Shown: positions 1-10,879, counted from the stretch's first letter. The stretch: DNA of 64,000 nt from Atriophallophorus winterbourni (GCA_013407085.1 JACCGJ010000676.1:1-64000), one strand, 5' to 3'. Notes: generated by a model from the letters alone, not told the origin. Program-made: numbers and translations.

Positions 1-305
1 CGCATTAAGATTAGCGTAATCCGCCATCCTGTTTCACCAATTGGCATGACTCAAATCTTATTCATGTGATTTTAAACGGTTTTGTTTATTTTCATCCGTT
101 CTACCCAATTCGAACTTTCTGAGACAGTTTGGCCAAGACTCGTGATCTTCACTAGTATTAAAATAATCCACTATCCCTACACAGTTTTAGGTGGCACAAT
201 TTTGAGGAATGTTTTGAAACGATGATAAGGAGCGTCTTTTTCAGCAGCCGTCGCAGAGAGCGCCGGTGCATAAACATTGACCAACGCAATCGTAATAGTA
301 ATACA
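1..305 (-). mobile_element. LINE-A endonuclease fragment
   Basis: On the minus strand this reads as part of an apurinic-endonuclease domain: a TIALVNVYAPALSAT-like stretch followed by AEKDAPYH, then stops. It closely parallels 31,372-31,690, where the same motif (LVNVYAPTLSATTAEKDAF) lies in the endonuclease of the long LINE-A copy. The N-Y-A-P segment is a conserved core of LINE endonucleases. The piece is broken by in-frame stops and the element may continue beyond the left edge. It is a dead fragment. Confidence 0.7.
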
Positions 306-354
306 CAGCTAAAGTAATGTGTTGCTCACATACCCATCCCTTACACTCCACTAA

Positions 355-415
355 GATCATGTTCAGTGAGCCTTGAAACAGTGGTAAAGTGGTAAACAAA
401 GTTATACTTGTATGC
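355..415 (-). repeat. Family 1 dispersed repeat fragment
   Basis: Reverse complement of the family 1 core seen at 2.7-3.2 kb (AAGTATAACTTTGTTTACCA, then TGTTTCAAGGCTCACTGAAC). Only a short part of the unit is present. Confidence 0.5.
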
Positions 416-775
416 CACTGTTATATACACACTGTAATACACAATGCAATACACAGCTATTCCAAGCATATCATTTTCTCGCATGCCTTATGCTAATCAA
501 CGCAACTTGGAGATGTATCACTCTTGAGGTTTGTCATAGCGAGCTTTTAGCCACAGCAGCAATATGCGTGAGCAGATGTATAATGCCTGTCAAGCCTATT
601 TACTATTACTTGTACCTGATTTTTAATGCACAATAATTTACCAGTGCCTGCATAGCTTTTCATTCGATAACTTATCAATCAATATTGTTTTGCGGTTATG
701 CTGGCATACCTATTACTTACACACCACATCCGGCTTCTAACTGTTGTCCGTCTCCAGGTTTGTTGTTGGCCTCAT
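416..775. other. No gene recognised
   Basis: The only open frame is a 74-codon plus-strand frame with no domain and no coding-like motif. I see nothing else. Confidence 0.5.
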
Positions 776-1090
776 TCGGTCAATGTCGACCATGGATGTA
801 CATCACAATCGCATGCATTTCATGTTTTGCAGATTTTTGAATGACTAAGCAGTCCGATTCGGGATGAACAATCTCTCCCGCAGCGCTTGCAACGGTAGTC
901 AGAACTCTGTTGTATTGCATCAGTTGCACGCCGGCGGCGTGATCTGCGTTCAGCACCCAAGAGCTGTATCTGCTCCTCCCCGGCTTGCAGACGACGCTTT
1001 ACACAATGCCTCCAAAGTGAGCGGTCAATGTCAAGAGCGTTCATATATCTCTCTTCAGGTTTATAACACTTATTCAAGTGTCGACCAATC
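776..1090 (-). mobile_element. LINE-A 3' end with C2H2-type zinc finger
   Basis: Minus-strand frame at 820-1,116 encodes the C-terminal tail of a LINE reverse transcriptase: SLWRHCVKRRLQAGEEQIQL, an arginine-rich SRRRRAT segment, then a finger of form C-x2-C-x9-SRIGL-x2-H-x4-C ending with a stop. This tail terminates many flatworm, mollusc and cnidarian endonuclease-RT elements of the kind often annotated as craniofacial development protein 2-like. The same tail occurs at 28,749-29,069 and 13,430-13,650. The RT itself is absent, so this is a 5'-truncated copy. The element 3' end, with the sequence GTCGACATTGACCGAATGAG on the minus strand, lies near 776. Confidence 0.8.
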
Positions 1091-1634
1091 AGCACCAAAT
1101 AATTCAAATTGTCCACAATATTCAGCAGTCAAATCTCCGTTTAACAACTCGCTGGATAAATAAAAAGCGTTTATTTTATTGTTGATGAGACTACTTGTAC
1201 CAAATCAGTAACTCACCAACGAATCGTGGTGTGTAGGAGCACCGTGTACGCGAGAAAGTTGATCACAATCATGTGAATCGCTTGCATCGAAGGTTTGTTC
1301 AACATGTTCAGGAAACGTACCGTTGTTTGTCCGTATGAGGGACGATCCTGAATTGAGTAAATTTACATTCGGTGATTTACGATCAAATTACCACTATACC
1401 ATGTCTTGTATGCTTACGTAACAATATTTTGTGACAGAATTTGTCATGTTCTGACCTTGTACAGAAGCGTCACTGACAGATTTACTTTGCTCCAAAGCTA
1501 GAGACATTTTGCATTTAAGCAAACAATGTAAACAAAGTGTAACTTCGATGCAACTGTCAGTTGTGAATTAGAGGTACCGGGAATGCGAACAGCAAAATAC
1601 GTTGATCTCTTCGAGCGTTTTGAGCAGGGTTGAC
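1091..1634. other. No gene recognised
   Basis: No long frame, no element terminus and no recognisable repeat beyond short AT-rich stretches. Confidence 0.5.
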
Positions 1635-1835
1635 AATGTGATACTTTATTTCAACATCGTGGTTGGTTGTATGAACCATACTCAACAATGGATTGAAATT
1701 AAAATTGTGTTGACTACTTTTTCCGTCATTAGTTTCACTGAACCTAATATTATTGTCCCCACCTGATTACGGCAAGCATACGGATACCGGTTGTGGGGTG
1801 TATGTGCTGTATTAGTTTGGCCGAAAATGTTTATT
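1635..1835 (+). repeat. Family 1 dispersed repeat, diverged copy
   Basis: Contains AACATCGTGGTTGGTTGTAT, TTCACTGAACCTAAT, CACCTGATTACGGCAAGCAT and ATACCGGTTGTGGGGTGTAT in the same order as the units at 2,700-3,175, with an internal difference in spacing. It is an older or rearranged member of the family. Confidence 0.6.
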
Positions 1836-2690
1836 CGTATTTTGACCTAATTCACACAACCGACCCGTGCAATGAACTCGTCAGACTTCGAATTGTAATC
1901 TAGATGTCACGCAGACATCCACTGATCGAATATAGCAGTTGCCATTTCTGGCCACGAATACACTAACGCACCTCAGCAAAACAGCAATACGCTCATGCTT
2001 ACTTGTAGTAGCGCATAGTATCCCGGTTTATTGCATTCGCATATGACGTACTTGAAGGTGACATGCGTAGCGAAACATCCGCTGCTTGTGATCCCGTTCA
2101 ATTCTCCTTTTTGATCCGCTTCGAATCGGGCGCATATTTGATAACTTCTTTGTTGGAATGGCCAGAGCTTGAATGTGATTGAGATCGAGAAGGGCTGAAT
2201 GATAAATGGGGAGAGATTTAATGTCGTGTGAGCGATTCCATTTATTCAATTCGACAAAATCTGGTACAATTAGCTTAATGTTTCATAAGTATACCATACT
2301 AATGGATGTTGCTTCGAGCCGTACCCTTCAAATGAGTGAGAAAAAAATACTAAATTCTGCAAATTACTATATTCACATAAATTTGAATTAATCCACTTAT
2401 CGAATGATCGTGGTACCACTGTTTGTGCATTTGTTAAATAGAACGTTATTATGGCGACTCCGTATTTTTTAAACAATCAGCTTTGTTTTATTTCACGTGT
2501 ACGTGAAATATATCATCGGGTCACCTGCTACTGACGACGAGATTTTTAAACATGTTGGCGACTCATGTTTACTGTTATTCAGCCTTTTAAAAATGCTGTT
2601 TAACTACATGCAATTACATTATGACGATATAAAAAGGCGACAACATTTTGAAGGGTAGCCTAGAGTGAGAAATAACTTTCGAGTATGTAA
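1836..2690. other. No gene recognised; one short palindrome
   Basis: No supported coding sequence. A short inverted repeat (ATTTCACGT, two-base spacer, ACGTGAAAT) lies near 2,490-2,509. Confidence 0.45.
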
Positions 2691-2699
2691 AGGAATAAG

Positions 2700-3175
2700 C
2701 AAACTTTTTGTCTCATGCATCGCCTCAGTTTGCCTGACAAGGAATCACTATGCGATTCTGTGTTTGAACATCGTGGTTGGTTGTACGAACCCTATGCATA
2801 AGTGGCATTAAAGTATAACCTTGTTTACCATTTATCCACTGTTTCAAGGCTCACTGAACCTAACCTTACTCTCTCCACCTGATGACGGCAATCATCCAGA
2901 GACCGGTAGTAGAGTGTAATTTCGAGGGATGTGAGCAACACATCACTTCGGTCACCCATGAGTGCTTCGAGTGCTTGACCAAGAATCACTATGTGGTTTC
3001 GTGTTCGAACATCGTGGTTCGTTGTACGAACCCTATGCAACAGTTGCTTTCAAGTATAACCTTGTTTACCATTTATCCACGGCTCACTGAACCTAATCTT
3101 ATGGTCTCCACCTGATGACGGCAAACAGCCAGAAATCAGTTGTGGTTTGTAAGTGCGCGGGGTGTGTGCAACGCG
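2700..3175 (+). repeat. Tandem repeat, 241-bp unit (family 1)
   Basis: The sequence GAACATCGTGGTT begins at 2,766 and again at 3,007, giving a 241-bp period. Both units continue through GTACGAACCCTATGCA, AAGTATAACCTTGTTTACCA, GGCTCACTGAACCTAA, CACCTGATGACGGCAA and a GTG-rich block before the array breaks off. About two units are present. Diverged single or partial units recur at 355-415, 1,635-1,835, 12,175-12,260, 16,320-16,445, 37,590-37,655 and 59,810-60,115, in both orientations. The plus strand of one unit happens to be open (2,882-3,115, cysteine-containing), but the frame is not kept in the other copies, so I do not call a gene. Confidence 0.85.
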
Positions 3176-4360
3176 TTACTTTAAAATAACTTCCTGTTTA
3201 TATAACAAAACGTCATACTCAAATCATGAGAAGAACAGCTGATTACATGCAGAAATATCGTAAAGAAATAAGTTGTACAAACAGATCGCAAGCTTAGTAC
3301 ACGATTACACGAACACCATTAGACGTAAGCAGACATATCCGGAAATCTCAATGAATATGGTTCAATTCGTGCACTAGTCTGATTAGGACGACACAAACAT
3401 ATAAGCGAAACGAATCGATCGACGGGTGCGAGAATTTCTTGAACCGTGTCACTCAATAATTAACTAAATTAACCAGCATCTCCAATTGGCTGTGACCTAT
3501 CGACAATTGAGAAACCACTTACTGAGAAGGCAGAACATGAGCTCGATCGACTTGCGTAAGCGGTGGTGAAAGGACAGACTAACTGTATAAGAACCATGAG
3601 ATAAAATTACGAGACGCTTCGAAGGAAGTTTTGCTGATGATGTTATCTAGCATGATGATGAAACGTCCAGCAACGTTTGTCATGTGCGTGATAAATGGGT
3701 GTGACTAAATAGCGTATACTTGTGTTGTGGGATTCGTGTTTGAATTGAACAGTTTAGCTCAGTAGTGACGTGATAAGTGTTGAATCGAGCGCCATTAAAC
3801 CTTTTATAATCTTTGATAACAAGGACTCTCAACCAAGTCGATCCCAAAATTCACTGTCTACCAGCGTGTAATAGGCGAAAAGTCGATCGATCGTAAAATA
3901 ACAACTTATTTACACCCGATGCGCGAGATCACTTACAATAGAGTGAACACATATAACATATAAAATCGGTTTTTCTAGATTATGATCGATAATATGTTGA
4001 TGATGATTGTAAACATTAATCCATGTCCAAACCGATCAGTGAGTTGGTTTGTTTTCACTGATCAATACTAGTGTCCGATTTCCGGAAAATTAACGATTCC
4101 TGTTGTTTTATTCGTTAGGAGCAGTGCCTCCTTCCAAAATATGAGCAAACAACCTTATTGAAAACACTAATTTCCTCCTCCAAGTAATCCCTACCATCGA
4201 ATCCTTACTGTATGCGGTTTCAAATAATAACCAACTAATGGTGTAGTAATCACACCTAATGGCTACAATCAAAATTACGTAACCATTTGAACTGAACTTT
4301 CGTAGCGTTTTAAAGCGAAAATTTGCGCGGCAACATTTTCAGTGTTCACTTAATATGCCT
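3176..4360. other. No gene recognised
   Basis: About 1.2 kb with stops in all frames and no recognisable element. Nothing supportable seen. Confidence 0.5.
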
Positions 4361-4370
4361 CACATATCCA

Positions 4371-4601
4371 TCACTTGGACGAATTTACCTTGGCCTGCGG
4401 ATAACAAGCATACAATATCGAGTGATGATTGCAAGTTGATATCAAACTAACCCCGACTTTATCGACCAAAACACCCACGAAACCAACCACGAAACTGACG
4501 CCGTGAAATTCGTATTGCTCGAAATTCCACAATCTTTCCGTGCAAATGACCGAGACGGGATACGTGATTTCCTTCAGAGTCAGACTCACGGCGTCGTCGC
4601 A
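4371..4601 (-). CDS. Candidate terminal exons of an unidentified host gene with a 57-nt intron
   Basis: On the minus strand a strong acceptor (TTCTGTTTTGCGTTTCAG) precedes an exon from 4,601 to 4,452 encoding about 50 residues (CDDAVSLTLKEITYPVSVIC, then TERLWNFEQYEFHGVSFVVG, FVGVLVDKVG). A donor GGG|GTTAGT follows, and 57 nt later an acceptor (TTATCCGCAG) leads to a short exon from 4,394 encoding AKVNSSK and a stop. Both splice junctions are phase 0, so the spliced frame stays open. The unspliced frame is also open through the intron. Very short introns are known in flatworm genes. The amino-acid composition is coding-like and unlike any retroelement here, but I do not recognise the protein. 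Upstream exons were not located. It could be a chance frame. Confidence 0.4.
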   Translation of the reverse strand, partial: CDDAVSLTLKEITYPVSVICTERLWNFEQYEFHGVSFVVGFVGVLVDKVGVSLISTCNHHSILYACYPQAKVNSSK

Positions 4602-4604
4602 CTG

Positions 4605-5170
4605 AAACGCAAAACAGAACTTGATGATATTGTTTTCACGTAAACAAGGTACACGCGCAATGTATAAAGTACATGAAATGTTAGATCAATCACATGCTGT
4701 ATCACGCTGAAGTTTTCAGTTTCGGTGATAAAGAACTAAACGCAGAGAAAACAGCAAAGAAGAGATAGAAAAGTGATACGTTCGACGGTGCATGATTCGC
4801 TTTTTTACTACACGCGTATACTGTAGTATAATAATGTGTTTGAAGACCGCGGGCATTATAAACCTAAACTAACGTTACCTGCACAACACAAGGTTACCGT
4901 CTATTCCCTATGTAGCATCTAAGCATATTTTGCCATCAAAAATATATGTAGCAAACCGATCAAAAATGTGCAATCTGATGATGTTTTTGCATAGTTCAAA
5001 TGTTTTCGTTTTAGGTGTGACGGTTTGCAGTTTATGGCGTGAGAATAATATGTATTTAAATGGAATATACATGGTACCCCCTAGTACGTTTTTCATATTA
5101 AAGCGATTAACGATTAACATAAAGATCAAATCAAAGCGCAGACTGCGAAACTGAAGATTCGCAGGTTTGT
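4605..5170. other. No gene recognised
   Basis: AT-rich. Overlapping 73-74 codon frames on both strands lack domains or splice context. Nothing supportable. Confidence 0.45.
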
Positions 5171-5174
5171 GTGG

Positions 5175-5790
5175 AACTGAAGTTTAACCAGACTAGATTA
5201 CACCGTGCCAGAACGATTGCGCAGTCAAAGATAAACGTCACTCGAATATGCGAACCTAATATGGCTGTGCCATTTAAACAAGCACTCACAAATGAGTTCA
5301 ACAAAACAACTCAAAATTAATCAGCTTTTGGAAACGGGGCATCACTCAATAGTGAGCCACTATTTCCATTGATGATCCGAAGGAAGCTGGAACGAGCGAC
5401 TAGTTCGAAGCCAAAGCTTCTGTGATGACAAATTATTGGACGAGAAATGTTCAGGGTTCTTAACCCTTTACTGCCCCCAGTACCGAATTAGGTACGCTAA
5501 TTAAAAGTTGTATAAATAATAAGTGATCAGTTCAAGTCGTTTCCTTTGTGTTTTCACTTGTTCAATACAAGTCTAGTACCAGTTTGATACAGAGATACAG
5601 CAGTCATCCGCATATAACGCCAGTGTGCTTCGAGAGTTTGCGAGAGATGGACGTGTAGCGTATTCAGCCTAGAAATGAATTTGGGCAGTTTAGGGTTAAG
5701 GTTCAAACGAATACCAATATATGAAAAATGTACGACTTCCTAGAGCAGCTATAAATAAAGTTCAACTGAATGCAAATAACTATTTGGCCA
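5175..5790 (+). mobile_element. LINE-A internal fragment, interrupted by a MITE
   Basis: Plus-strand translation gives INVTRICEPNMAVPF and ALTNEFNKTTQN, parallel to DVTRMCEPNLTAKF and AFTDEFNKTTPLE of the long LINE-A copy (31,074-31,200, minus). This is the linker between endonuclease and RT. After the MITE at 5,464-5,695 the LINE resumes with GTACGACTTCCTAGAGCAGC, matching the copy near 30,880-30,950. The interruption point and resumption are collinear with that copy, so the MITE landed in an existing LINE. The fragment fades out near 5,790. Confidence 0.75.
5464..5695. mobile_element. piggyBac-type MITE with TTAA target duplication
   Basis: A 232-bp element flanked by TTAA at 5,460-5,463 and 5,696-5,699. 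Its ends are inverted: CCCTTTACTGCCC on the left, GGGCAGTTTAGGG on the right, which pair with one mismatch pair. TTAA duplication and CCC-starting inverted termini are the hallmark of the piggyBac superfamily. No coding capacity is visible, so it is a non-autonomous element that would need transposase from elsewhere. It sits inside the LINE-A fragment 5,175-5,790, whose sequence is continuous if the element is removed. Confidence 0.8.
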
Positions 5791-5985
5791 AAGTTGGCCT
5801 CGGTATTTAAAAAGCTGCGGATGCGGATAAGTTGCATTAAATGTATAATGAAATCCAACAAACTTAAAACATCTCCCATTGAATCCGTATCTGATACCCA
5901 GATTGCCTTCGAATCCCAGCAGACGGGAAGATAAATGGAACACCTCTAAACTCTCCTCGTTAGGGACATCACGAATATACCACAT
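5749..5985 (-). CDS. Unidentified 78-codon open frame
   Basis: Minus-strand frame rich in aromatic residues (MWYIRDVPNEESLEVFHL, then LGIRYGFNGRCFKFVGFHY). The composition looks coding-like and does not match any element in this window, but the low end overlaps the edge of the LINE-A fragment. I see no domain and no convincing splice sites. It may be an exon remnant or chance. Confidence 0.2.
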   Translation of the reverse strand: MWYIRDVPNEESLEVFHLSSRLLGFEGNLGIRYGFNGRCFKFVGFHYTFNATYPHPQLFKYRGQLWPNSYLHSVELYL

Positions 5986-6109
5986 GCTATTAACAACTCA
6001 GCTGATCAAATAGTGTAAAACAGCATTATTACATTCACTTCATCTATTGCATTGCCGGTAAGTGGAGTGTATCCCACATCTGTTTTCAAGAGGTGAGCAC
6101 TCCCTGCAT
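5986..6109. other. Short interval without a recognised feature
   Basis: Spacer between the unidentified frame and the CR1-like element. Confidence 0.4.
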
Positions 6110-8400
6110 TCGATTGAACAAATTCTAGAAGGTTATAAAAATTGCTTCACTGCACAATCACGTTAACCAGCCAACTCGCTGGCGATGTCTTGACCAACCT
6201 TCAACCCTTGACCTTGTCTTAACGCCTGAGGCAACCGGGGTAGAGGATATACAATACCTGGCACCACTGAGAAAGAGTGATCATGTGGTGCTTTCGTTTG
6301 ATTATGTATATAGTGCGGAACGAACGAACGGACAGACGAAAGTCATAAGGAAAATACAATTTGAATCCTTAAATATCAGTCTCCAGGATGCACACACTCA
6401 TGAGTTTGATTCAATGGATTCTGGCTCATATTACAATTCGTTTCTAAATTATCGGAATTTGAAGATTTACGAAAACTCGATTTTTGTACCACACAAATGC
6501 AGCTACAACAACCAGTTTGTTATTCGGAGTAGAACTAAGAAATGGTTAGCTGTAAAAGCGAGTCTTGGGTAACTCATACGAAGTTTGGTACAGAAGCAAC
6601 TTGGAAGCGATTCTGTAAGATACGGAATCAAGTCATGACTTTTGTAAGAGAAGATCGCATGCAATTTCAATGGAACTTGCTTAAGAGAATGGAAAAGAAT
6701 CCTTAGCTTCTCTACAAGATAGTCAATGAACGATCAAAGATCAAACCAGGTGTATTCTCTGTACTAACACCTCATGGATTGACCCACACTGCCCAAGATA
6801 CCGCCGACGCCTTAGCAACGTTTTACTCATTTGTCTTCAATCCCAAGCGTTGTACACCATATCAATTATTAAGTGAAATGACTATCAACGAATACATGGT
6901 TTGGCGGGAACTTTGTCGGCTAAACGAAAAGAAGTCCCCTGGCGCAGACAAAATTACCCCCGCCGTACTTCGCAGGTGTCGCGTTGCTTTGACTGCTCCT
7001 CTCACTCGCATATTCAATCTCAGCTGAAATGAAGGAAAATACCACCGCAATGGAAAGCAGGGATGATAACTCCTATTTATAAAGGCGGTAGCCGTTCAGA
7101 CACAGCAAACTATAGACCGGTAACGTTACTTCCGGTGATCTCTAAATTAATGGAACGCATTGTGACTGCGCGCATAAGAGAACATTTTGAAAACCAAAAT
7201 ATTTTGACCGCAGCACAACACGGTTTTCGAAAAGGTCGCTGTTGCTTATCTAACCTTCTTACAACGTTCGAGGATTGGACCAATGCACTAGACGAAGGTG
7301 AGGCTGTACATGCTTGCTACATTGATATTTCCAAAGCTTCCGATAGAGTCAACCATGACATCTTAATTAAAAAGCTCGAATCCTATGGAATAACGGGAAT
7401 ATTGCTGAATTGGATAAGGGACCATCTTACTGATAAACACGTCCAAGTTCGCGTTGGCAGCACCTTATCTAGAAAAATAGACGTCACGAGTGGAGTTCCG
7501 CAAGGCTCGGTGCTCGGACCTCTTCTATTCTTGGTGTATATGAACGATATAGTAGATGATATTGGATGCAACGTGATACTATTTGCCGATGATATTAAAA
7601 TTTGGAAACGTGTCAGGTCTGTTAATGACTGTATGGCATTACAACGGGATCTAAGCATCTTATTTCGTTGGTCCTAGTTAAATGAAATACCATTTAACCC
7701 CGCGAAATGTAAAATGCTGCAGCTTGGAAAATTTCTGCACCACACGTATCAGCTTGGCACGCAAGATCTCGTCTGGACCACAGCAGAAAAAAGATCTTGG
7801 TATCTGGGTTTCGTTTAACCTTAAGCCTGGACAGCATTGCCGGATGGTGTACAATAAAGCTTGTCGTATCTTGAGTCTTCTCAAAAGAATATTCCGGATT
7901 TTTACGCCCGAAACCCTACCCCGGGTACTTAACACGTATATAGTCCTGTTACGGAATATTCCATCCCAGCCTGGGCACCATGGCAGAGGAAGGATATCGA
8001 ACTACTCGACAGGATTTATCATCGTGCTACAAAGTTGGTCTCCCGGTACAGAAATTTGCCTTTCACAGAGCAAATGTTAAAACTGAACCTACAAGATTTT
8101 ACCCAACGGTGGATACCTAGTGACCTTATGCTGACATTTAAAATCCTGCATTCTCTAAACCATCCCCATAAACACTTGCTAAAGCCCAATGACCTTACTC
8201 GAACACGTACACATTCAAAGGCTTTAGGTATTCCGCATTCTCGATTGCATATACGTCGTAATTTTTTCTCGGTAAGAATTTGTTTCACTTGGAACTATTT
8301 GCCTGAAGAAATCATACGATCATAATCTGTTGAGGTTTTCGCTTCCAAACTCGATGCGTTTATGACGAACCATGCGGTATGCGAAAGTCCCTATTGATTT
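6110..8400 (+). mobile_element. CR1-like LINE (CR1-A), long but inactivated copy
   Basis: A single plus-strand element runs from the end of an endonuclease (STLDLVLTPEATGVEDI, then LRKSDHVVL, about 6,200-6,295) through a linker (SRTKKWLAVK), thumb and finger segments (LNEKKSPGADKITPAVL), the whole RT palm and a C-terminal region ending VFASKLDAFM near 8,370. Stops and frameshifts occur at several points (for example near 6,570, 6,705, 7,025, 7,677 and 7,960), so no functional protein is made. The same family appears at 18,405-19,690 and at the right edge, where the frame is intact. The 5' part of the endonuclease is missing, consistent with 5' truncation. Confidence 0.9.
7063..7677 (+). pseudogene. 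CR1-A reverse transcriptase palm
   Basis: A 204-codon open frame carrying the core RT motifs: TPIYKGGSRSDTANYRPV (fingers), HGFRKGRCCLSN, motif A CYIDISKASDRVNH (the usual KAFDR phenylalanine is serine), motif B GVPQGSVLGPLLFLVYMNDI and motif C LFADDIKIW with both catalytic aspartates. It stops at LFRWS, and the normal downstream sequence continues in frame after that stop (LNEIPFNPAKCKMLQLG). In an intact element this enzyme copies the LINE RNA at a nicked chromosomal target. Here it is one block of a broken polyprotein. Confidence 0.9.
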
Positions 8401-8519
8401 ATGAGATATTTTATATACTTTTTCAATATTCCATATACCTTGTCGTCCTATGGTTATTGTTAAGCTTAATGTTTTTTCTACCATAAAATTTTCTGAGTTC
8501 TGAAACATCAAGATCATTA

Positions 8520-8850
8520 CGTTATTTAGGAATAAGGGTGATCAAAGCGATTGTAACAATTACGGAGAAATCTCTCGTCCATATATTGTAGGCAAATTGT
8601 CTGCTTACCGTGGAGGTACTGTATAAAGCTTCGTCTGCAAGCTGCAGATTAGCAGATACTGCTCTCGTCTGTTTATCATTGATCATCACGCCATCAGCGT
8701 TCAACTGAAATCGTTCGACTGAGTACCGCCTATAGCTGTAAGTCATTTAGGCCAGATTGTTCTTCCAGAATCGATAATTTGTATCACATGAAACCATCAT
8801 ACGCTTGTGATGCATAACCACGGTCGACATTGACCGATTGAGGCGAAAAA
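8520..8850 (+). mobile_element. LINE-A copy with large internal deletion
   Basis: Starts with RNKGDQSDCNNYGEISR-like RT finger sequence, parallel to KNKGDRGKCNYYRRIF of the 30.2-kb copy, then jumps to the extreme 3' end of the element (AACCACGGTCGACATTGACC at about 8,817-8,836) and a short A/C-rich tail (GAAAAACAACAATAA). Most of the RT is deleted. The 3' end agrees with those near 776, 13,420, 28,690 and 54,850. Confidence 0.6.
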
Positions 8851-9879
8851 CAACAATAATTGGGACCAATCGTGTGTTCGTAATGCAAATGAAATTTGAG
8901 TGCGATCAGTGTGATACGTTTTGGCTCCTTATCGGCAAGGTCAAATCAGAGGTGACGGATGCAATGATACTTAGTCATGGTCTCTGCCTAGACTTTCACA
9001 CTTGGTCTCTCGAAGCTCCTGTTTCAGAAGCACTCAAATTTCCCGGCTTAAAGTATTTTTTCACCCAATCGTCTTGCTTGATTTCAATAACACAGAACGT
9101 GCTGAAGTATAATATCGAATACCAAGTTTCAGAAAGTAATGGTGGCATATTTGTTAGAAAATAGCGCATCGGATTGCGAGGGGCACGAGTAAAACTGGAG
9201 TAATACAGCATCAACACCAGTCAACGTTCGAGCGACAACTCCGCATGCTGATCAATTTATATAGCAGTCGGATCCTAACAACGCTATATCAATCACCACA
9301 ACCAATATAGACGAGTACGGGAAGTTCTGTTTTATATCTCACTGAAGGTGCTTTAGACACTATGCTAAACAAACAACTAAACGAGTTTAATGGGAGATGA
9401 GAGAAATTCCATCAAATTCGATCACTTTATACGAACTTTGTCTGATGATGTCTCTAAGCGTTGCAACATCACAAATTTAAAATAAAACATTCCTCATAAT
9501 TTATCTAGACCGATTTCTGGTTTCCATCAAATAATTCGCTCTAAATGAGTGCGTGCATAATCCGATAGCGCCTGGCCATAGGAAATTATCGCATCCTATT
9601 GTGAATTAAATAAGAATAGATTTCGTAAAGCGAATTACTATTTGATAACTGCGTGACACGTTTCATGTTTACCTATTAAATCAGGCATTTCGTCCTAAAA
9701 CTTTGGTGACGTATCGGAAATAGAATAATCGTTTTCTGACATGAGACTAGGAAGAGGGTGAACAACAGTGAGAAATACATAGCAATGGTTCTACCCAAAC
9801 GAGCGGTTATGTTACGATATACTTACATCCAAGTCACAAAGTATCAAAATAATGATATCGTTTTGAACCCGACAATGTC
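8851..9879. other. No gene recognised
   Basis: A 108-codon plus frame (8,838-9,164) begins in the LINE tail and has no domain I recognise. A weakly similar nucleotide stretch (GTCATG...CTTGGTCT...GAAG) lies near 47,320. No other support. Confidence 0.4.
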
Positions 9880-10680
9880 CTGGTGAAGCTAACTGAGGTT
9901 AAATACAAAAAGTTACTAGTCGCTGCTAAACAATGTGCTCATGATCCACACTTACCATTCACAGATCATTTCAACCTGTTTCTCATATGCAGCAAGTTTC
10001 CTATTGACGAGAAAAGTGAATTGATCACTCTGATATACATAGGCGGAAAGCGATCCGATGTATCTAACAACACACCAGTCACATTGTTGCCAGCGGTCTT
10101 TAAATTCTCAAGCGATTTGCAGCGGATTAACTCATCAAGCATCGCGCATCACGGATTGATGACAAGACACCCTCGCCTCAATAATATGCTCACAACTCTT
10201 GATAACTCGACTCGAGCCGGAAATAATGGATACCTTATCCATGCTTGTTACTTGGATATGTCTAAAGACTTTGATCGTGTTAACTGCAAAATACTATCAC
10301 AGAAATTAAAAAAACAGCTCGGGATTAGTGGCAGATAATGGGCTTGGATACAAAATCACTTTACTGGTTGAGTTATCAGTATTAGAGTTGATGAGGCACT
10401 ATCCAGCCCCATAGAAGTTACAAATGGTGTGTGGTGTGTGGTGTGTACAAATGGTGTCCTGGAGCTAATACTCTTCCTGATGTACGCGAATAATATGGCT
10501 GAAATCGTACGCGATAAAGTGATTTTATTTGCGGATAACACCAAACTTTGGACTAGCGTAGGCACCATAGAAGATTGCCAAATTCTACAAAAACTTTTCG
10601 AAGCAACTCATACGTTGCCCTCAAGAAACTGCTTGCCAATATCCAAAAACGTATTATGTTAAACGTCTTTAAATCCCTAG
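9880..10680 (+). mobile_element. CR1-like RT relic (CR1-A type)
   Basis: Plus-strand frames give TLIYIGGKRSDVSN (finger motif), HACYLDMSKDFDRVNCK (motif A, alanine of KAFDR replaced), and at 10,429-10,662 LFADNTKLW, where the second catalytic aspartate of FADD is asparagine. A GTGTGTGGTGTGTACAAATG duplication sits where motif B should be, and stops separate the blocks. Family resemblance to CR1-A is clear from HACYLD and the spacing, but divergence is high. Both ends are indistinct. Confidence 0.75.
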
Positions 10681-10688
10681 AATTCAAA

Positions 10689-10711
10689 TAATCTCTTTCT
10701 CTCTCTCTCCT
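10689..10711. repeat. Short TC-rich microsatellite
   Basis: TCTCTTTCTCTCTCTCTCC tract just after the CR1 relic. Confidence 0.6.
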
Positions 10712-10879
10712 GATTTCATCTTGCTGTTCAACATTATGCACACAGTGAATCACCAACTTTAAAACATGTTTCATTGGCAAGAATCACGTGGTAGCAGATC
10801 TCATGTTAACCAATACACGCTCCAAATCAAATTGTTTTGCCATACTTCTATCGTTCTCACGGTTGAATTTCGCGGCAGG

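Noticed and set aside
2489..2509. Short palindrome ATTTCACGT-GT-ACGTGAAAT
   Set aside because: A perfect 9-bp inverted repeat can arise by chance in 64 kb, and it has no associated gene.
2882..3115. 77-codon cysteine-containing frame in the 241-bp repeat
   Set aside because: It spans two repeat units, and the frame is not maintained in the units at 1.7, 37.6 or 59.9 kb, so it is a repeat shadow.
2870..3140. Hammerhead-ribozyme-like core (CTGATGA ... GAAAC) in family 1 repeats
   Set aside because: CTGATGA and GAAAC occur in the right order with suitable spacing in the family, but the intervening bases give at most two pairs for helix II, and the core is not kept in the other copies (CTGATTA, GAGACC, GATACC). 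No convincing helix I or cleavage triplet.
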